From a bacterium (GTDB taxonomy: Bacteria > Patescibacteriota > Minisyncoccia > Minisyncoccales > DAOWIS01): DNA of 46,211 nucleotides. Each line of letters starts with the position of its first letter. Positions within the stretch are counted from its first letter, which is position 1. The notes under the pieces are model-generated. The model searched no databases and was not told where the DNA came from. It saw only the letters and a list, made by a program, of their open reading frames with translations. A program made the translations under genes and the position numbers. Positions 42,304-46,211 of this stretch are shown here, in pieces. The stretch covers positions 1 through 46,211 of the forward strand of contig DAOWIS010000007.1 of NCBI GenBank assembly GCA_030640805.1, written 5' to 3'.

Positions 42304-43092
42304 ATGGAAATTCTTCTTGTTTACCGCGAGAATGACTTATTTCAGGAGTATATCCCTGAAGTTATAGAAACTCTAACTTCTTTAGGCCATCAAGTAAAAA
42401 CTCATAGTTTCCCATTAGGAACCGATAAAGTTGAGATAAGAAAATGGGCCCAAGAGCATAAGAATGAATTTAAAAATCGAGCTGTAATGGTAGATGGAAC
42501 GTTTCGCCGGGCAATTTCCTATGAATTACAAGAAGAACTAGATGTGAACTCTCTAGATGAGTTTTTCGACAAGGCTACTGAGATGGTAGTATTAGGGACG
42601 GACTATAAGGAACTATTGGCTGAGATGGGTTCTTCTGACATGGAAACAACGGGGAAAGCTTATTATGCTTTAATTCAGCGCATCCTTGAAAGTAAGGAAA
42701 ATCTTCCGGAAAAGGTGTATGTTCGCGGATATCACATCCTTGATCACAATCCATTCTACTCATTAATACAGTCGTTAAAAGACGATATAAAAAAGGCAGA
42801 AGCAGTAGCAGTGGAAACATTAAAGAAGTGGTTAGTTGAGGGAGGAATTCCGGCTGGTAGTATTTTATTCTATGAAGGAGAGAAAGGAGAGGTAGAAATA
42901 GGTGCAGGAGACTGGATTATTGCAGATAGGCATATAATAGAATGGGTTTATAAGGGGCACCCCACCATAATTTTGGAGATGCCGTTCTCAAACTTCTACC
43001 GTAGTGCCCAAAAGCAAGGCTTGATTAAATTAAGACCGAGGGAGATCGAAAAAAACCTAAGGAAGTTATTGAGAGAAAAATTTAGCACATAA
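42304..43092 (+). CDS. Hypothetical protein
   Basis: ORF with aaaggag RBS and promoter; no family recognised. Confidence 0.65.
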   Translation: MEILLVYRENDLFQEYIPEVIETLTSLGHQVKTHSFPLGTDKVEIRKWAQEHKNEFKNRAVMVDGTFRRAISYELQEELDVNSLDEFFDKATEMVVLGTDYKELLAEMGSSDMETTGKAYYALIQRILESKENLPEKVYVRGYHILDHNPFYSLIQSLKDDIKKAEAVAVETLKKWLVEGGIPAGSILFYEGEKGEVEIGAGDWIIADRHIIEWVYKGHPTIILEMPFSNFYRSAQKQGLIKLRPREIEKNLRKLLREKFST

Positions 43093-43132
43093 GAGAATAA
43101 AGAGAGCAAGCTAAATCATTCTCCAAAAATTC

Positions 43133-43169
43133 AAAAAACCTGTCTTTTAAAAAAAAGACAGGTTTTTTT
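43133..43169 (+). terminator. Rho-independent terminator
   Basis: aaaaaacctgtctttt/aaaagacaggttttttt. Confidence 0.85.
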
Positions 43170-43302
43170 ATCCCAACTAATCTTACGAAGTTAAACTTCG
43201 TAAGATTTGGAAGAAAATTATGGAGGTTTGTAGAAAATTATGGAGGTTCAACCTCCATAATTAATTTGAACCTCCATAATTACTTTAAAATAGAAGAATG
43301 CG

Positions 43303-43347
43303 AAAAAGGTTCAAATCCCAGCGATCGCCGCAATTTGAACCTTTTTT
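43303..43347. terminator. Bidirectional terminator-like palindrome
   Basis: aaaaaggttcaaat ... atttgaaccttttt. Confidence 0.6.
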
Positions 43348-43516
43348 ATTTTGCTGTTTATTTTGCTGTCCTATTAAAATTAAAATTGCAATTATTTTTT
43401 TAATCCGATAAGATAACTATAAGATGATTACTGGAAAATTTTGAATTTTAACTCATTAAACGTATCTTTTTTATCTTTTTCGTATATTCGTAAAAGATTC
43501 GTAATTTCGTAGGAGT

Positions 43517-44638
43517 ATGAAAATTGCTTTGGTTCATGATTTTTTAGTGAGATTTGGAGGAGCAGAAAGAGTTCTGCTTTCTTTGCATAAACTTTTTCCC
43601 GAAGCTCCTATCTATACCTTACTCTACGAGCCATCAAAAATGGAGCCCTATTTTTCTGATGCCGAAGTTAGAACTTCTTTTTTAGATAAATACCCAGGAT
43701 TTTTAAAAAGAAAATATAGATATCTTTTACCTTTATTTCCGACAGCCATAGAATCTTTTAATCTTCGGGATTTTGATTTAGTAATTTCTTCTTCAGATGC
43801 TTTTTCTAAAGGGATTATAGTCAGACCTAAAACCCTTCATATTGCTTATCTTCATAGTCCAATGAGATTTGCCTGGGATTGGAATCAAGAATATTTAGGA
43901 GAGCAAAGAAAAGGAAAGATTTTAACCGGCATTATGAAAATTTTAGTTCATTATTTAAGAATTTGGGATAGAAATGCCGCCCAGAGACCCGATTTTCTGA
44001 TTGCCAATTCTCAATATACGGCCCAGCGAATCAAAAAATACTATCAAAGAGAAGCGAAGATAATCTACCCTCCGGTAAAAACCTCAGGCGCATCGCTAAG
44101 AAAAGCGTTTCACAGCGATATGCCTGAAGTAAAAGACAATTATTTCCTTATTATTTCTCATCTTTCTCCTTATAAAAAAATCGATATCGCCATAGAGGCC
44201 TTTAATAAATTAGAATTCCCTTTGATAATTATTGGCGAAGGCCCAGAAAGAAAACGACTTCAAAAAATCGCTAAATCCAATATTAAATTTTTGGGCTGGC
44301 AATCAGAAGAGATAAAAAATCAGTATTTAAAAAATTGCTTGGCTTTAATTTTTCCCGGAGAGGATGATTTTGGAATAACTATGGTAGAGGCAGCCAGTTT
44401 TGGTAAGCCAGTTTTGGCTTTAAGACAGGGAGGGGCTAATGAAATAATAATAGAAGGAGAAACTGGAGAGTTTTTTGATGAACCGGATGTAGTAGTTTTG
44501 GCTGATGGTGTAAGGAGATTAAAAGAAAATCTCAAAAAATACAATCCCAAAAAAATAAAACTCCAAGCCCAAAAATTCAGCCAAGAGAGATTTGAAAAAG
44601 AAATAAAACAATTTATAGATTCTAAATTTTCGTTTTAA
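43517..44638 (+). CDS. Glycosyltransferase family 4
   Basis: MKIALVHDFLVRFGGAERVLLSLHKLFPEAPIYTL; ALIFPGEDDFGITMVEAASFGKPVLA. Confidence 0.88.
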   Translation: MKIALVHDFLVRFGGAERVLLSLHKLFPEAPIYTLLYEPSKMEPYFSDAEVRTSFLDKYPGFLKRKYRYLLPLFPTAIESFNLRDFDLVISSSDAFSKGIIVRPKTLHIAYLHSPMRFAWDWNQEYLGEQRKGKILTGIMKILVHYLRIWDRNAAQRPDFLIANSQYTAQRIKKYYQREAKIIYPPVKTSGASLRKAFHSDMPEVKDNYFLIISHLSPYKKIDIAIEAFNKLEFPLIIIGEGPERKRLQKIAKSNIKFLGWQSEEIKNQYLKNCLALIFPGEDDFGITMVEAASFGKPVLALRQGGANEIIIEGETGEFFDEPDVVVLADGVRRLKENLKKYNPKKIKLQAQKFSQERFEKEIKQFIDSKFSF

Positions 44639-44674
44639 TTTTCCTTTAGTTTCCCGAGAAGTTCCTTATACACT

Positions 44675-44702
44675 CCTTGTACACGCATATGCGTGTACAA
44701 GG
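44675..44702. repeat. 28-bp perfect palindrome, copy B
   Basis: ccttgtacacgcatatgcgtgtacaagg. Confidence 0.9.
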
Positions 44703-44771
44703 GATATCTTCTTGGATATAGGAGCCGTTTTGGATTGCGACAAAACTCCAGATTTGTTATTATTTAATAAT

Positions 44772-45734
44772 ATGATTATTGGGCATCAGTCAATTTTGAG
44801 GATTTTGGAAAGAAGCATTAAGAAAGATAGTTTTTCTCATGCTTATTTATTTGCTGGTCCAGAAAAAGTAGGCAAGAGAACTATAGCCAAAGAATTTGCT
44901 AAATTGCTTTTAGCCAGTCATTCCTCAACCAAAATCGGCAAGGAATGCCATTGTCGTTCCTGCCAGGATATTGAAAAGGGGATTCATCCAGATTTTTTAG
45001 AAATAAAGGCCAAAGAAAAAGAAATTGGCATTAAGCAAATAAGAGATCTTAGGCGCTATCTTTCTTTATCTTGTCATCATGGTCGGGCTAAAGTATCTGT
45101 AATTGATAAGGCAGAAAAAATGACCAAAGAGGCTTCCAATGCTTTATTAAAAACCTTAGAAGAGCCAAAAGGAAGAACAGTTTTAATTTTGGTAACCTCT
45201 TTGCCTAATTTTCTTTTAGCGACCATTGTTTCTCGTTGCCAAATTATAAAATTTTTGGGAGTTTCTTCTTTTTTAATAGAGGAATCTCTTTTAAAATTAG
45301 GAGCCGAGAAAAAATTAGCCAGAGAAATTTCTAAAATTTCTCAAGGCAAGCCGGGAAAAGCCCTTGAATTTTTTAGCAATCCAGAAAAATTAAAAGAAGA
45401 AAAAAAACAAATGGAAGAAATAATATCTCTTTCCCAAAGAGATTTAGTGAAGCGGTTTGAAGTGGTAGAAAAAATTAGTCAAAATCCCAGCCAGATTAAA
45501 AATTTCCTTTCTTTGTGGAAAATTTGGTTTCGAGATTTATTTTTAGTAAAGCTGGGAATAGAAGAATTAACTTATTCTAATCTTGAAATAAACAAAGATA
45601 AAATTTTAAGACAATTTTCCTTATTTGATTTGATGCGGATAATCAAATTAACTGAAGATATAGATTATTTTATTTCTTTTACTAATGTTAATCCCAGGTT
45701 GGCATTAGAAGTACTTATGCTAAATGCCAAATGA
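44772..45734 (+). CDS. holB: DNA polymerase III delta' subunit
   Basis: GHQSILRILERSIKKDSFSHAYLFAGPEKVGKRTIAKEFAKLLL; CHCRSC..; EASNALLKTLEEP. Confidence 0.85.
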   Translation: MIIGHQSILRILERSIKKDSFSHAYLFAGPEKVGKRTIAKEFAKLLLASHSSTKIGKECHCRSCQDIEKGIHPDFLEIKAKEKEIGIKQIRDLRRYLSLSCHHGRAKVSVIDKAEKMTKEASNALLKTLEEPKGRTVLILVTSLPNFLLATIVSRCQIIKFLGVSSFLIEESLLKLGAEKKLAREISKISQGKPGKALEFFSNPEKLKEEKKQMEEIISLSQRDLVKRFEVVEKISQNPSQIKNFLSLWKIWFRDLFLVKLGIEELTYSNLEINKDKILRQFSLFDLMRIIKLTEDIDYFISFTNVNPRLALEVLMLNAK

Positions 45735-45824
45735 AAAATGACAAATGCCAAATTACAGTTCAAAATTTAAAATTTTTAATTTAACTGAGCCCGAGCGAAG
45801 CGAAGCGAGCGAGGGCGAAGGAAT

Positions 45825-46211
45825 ATGGCAGACATTAAAACCGCTTTTAGTCTTTTTTTGATTATTGTCTTGGTAGTGGCTGGCTACGTTCTTTTTCGTT
45901 ATGTATTTTTACCTTTAGCCGGAGAGGATCTTGGGTTTTTTGGGAAAAAAGGAGGAGGGGGAATTTTTAAATCTCAAGATGGAGGAGAAAATTGGAGACC
46001 AATGATAGAAGTAGAAGGAGAAGAAAAAGCAAATATTGGAAAGGTATTTGTCTCTGATTTAGTTTTTGGTCCCCAAAATTCCAATATTTTATATTTAGCT
46101 GCTGGCAAAGACGGATTATTTAGAAGTGAAAATAGAGCTGAAACATGGCAAAAGATTGGAGAAGGGCTAAAGAAAGGAACTCTAATTTCTAAAAGAGCCA
46201 TTGATCCGCAG
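45825..46211 (+). CDS. Membrane-anchored BNR/Asp-box (sortilin-like) repeat protein, truncated by window end
   Basis: Direct translation MADIKTAFSLFLIIVLVVAGYVLF...GGGIFKSQDGGENWRPM...DGLFRSENRAETWQKIGEGL; open to window edge so absent from ORF track. Confidence 0.75.
   Translation, partial: MADIKTAFSLFLIIVLVVAGYVLFRYVFLPLAGEDLGFFGKKGGGGIFKSQDGGENWRPMIEVEGEEKANIGKVFVSDLVFGPQNSNILYLAAGKDGLFRSENRAETWQKIGEGLKKGTLISKRAIDPQ

Noticed and set aside
43303-43347. tRNA-like T-arm sequence GGTTCAAATCC
   Set aside because: No T-stem pairing and no acceptor, D or anticodon arms; it is one arm of a terminator-like palindrome.

Overview
AT-rich, densely coded window with features typical of Candidate Phyla Radiation (Patescibacteria, probably a parcubacterial lineage). 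That placement is inferred from gene content and intergenic style, not from a search. Core genes recognised: murB (3' end), hpf/raiA-like, pyruvoyl-dependent arginine decarboxylase, secA, secD, secF, alaS, an FtsA/PilM-like gene, infA-rpmJ-rpsM-rpsK-rpsD-rpoA-rplQ-rplM-rpsI, murA, mreB, two glycosyltransferases and holB. Accessory genes include two paralogous VirD4/TraD-like ATPases (one interrupted by an in-frame TGA), a NYN-domain protein, a C39-like peptidase with a SEC-C tail, a RelE/ParE-like toxin-antitoxin pair, a Cas4-like nuclease and large putative surface proteins. No rRNA, tRNA or CRISPR array was seen. The strongest unusual signal is that several unrelated short repeat and palindrome families occur both between genes and in frame inside conserved genes (murB, hpf, secA twice, alaS, a TraD-like ATPase, two glycosyltransferases). 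Other notable observations: a murB-hpf intergenic region with candidate structured RNAs and an unannotated 30-aa KKTT-repeat peptide; a shared SecA/peptidase SEC-C tail; a promoter-plus-leader element with an equal-length mini-ORF at two distant loci; a G9 tract inside a putative promoter spacer upstream of surface-protein genes; and a 28-bp perfect palindrome with a near-identical second copy.
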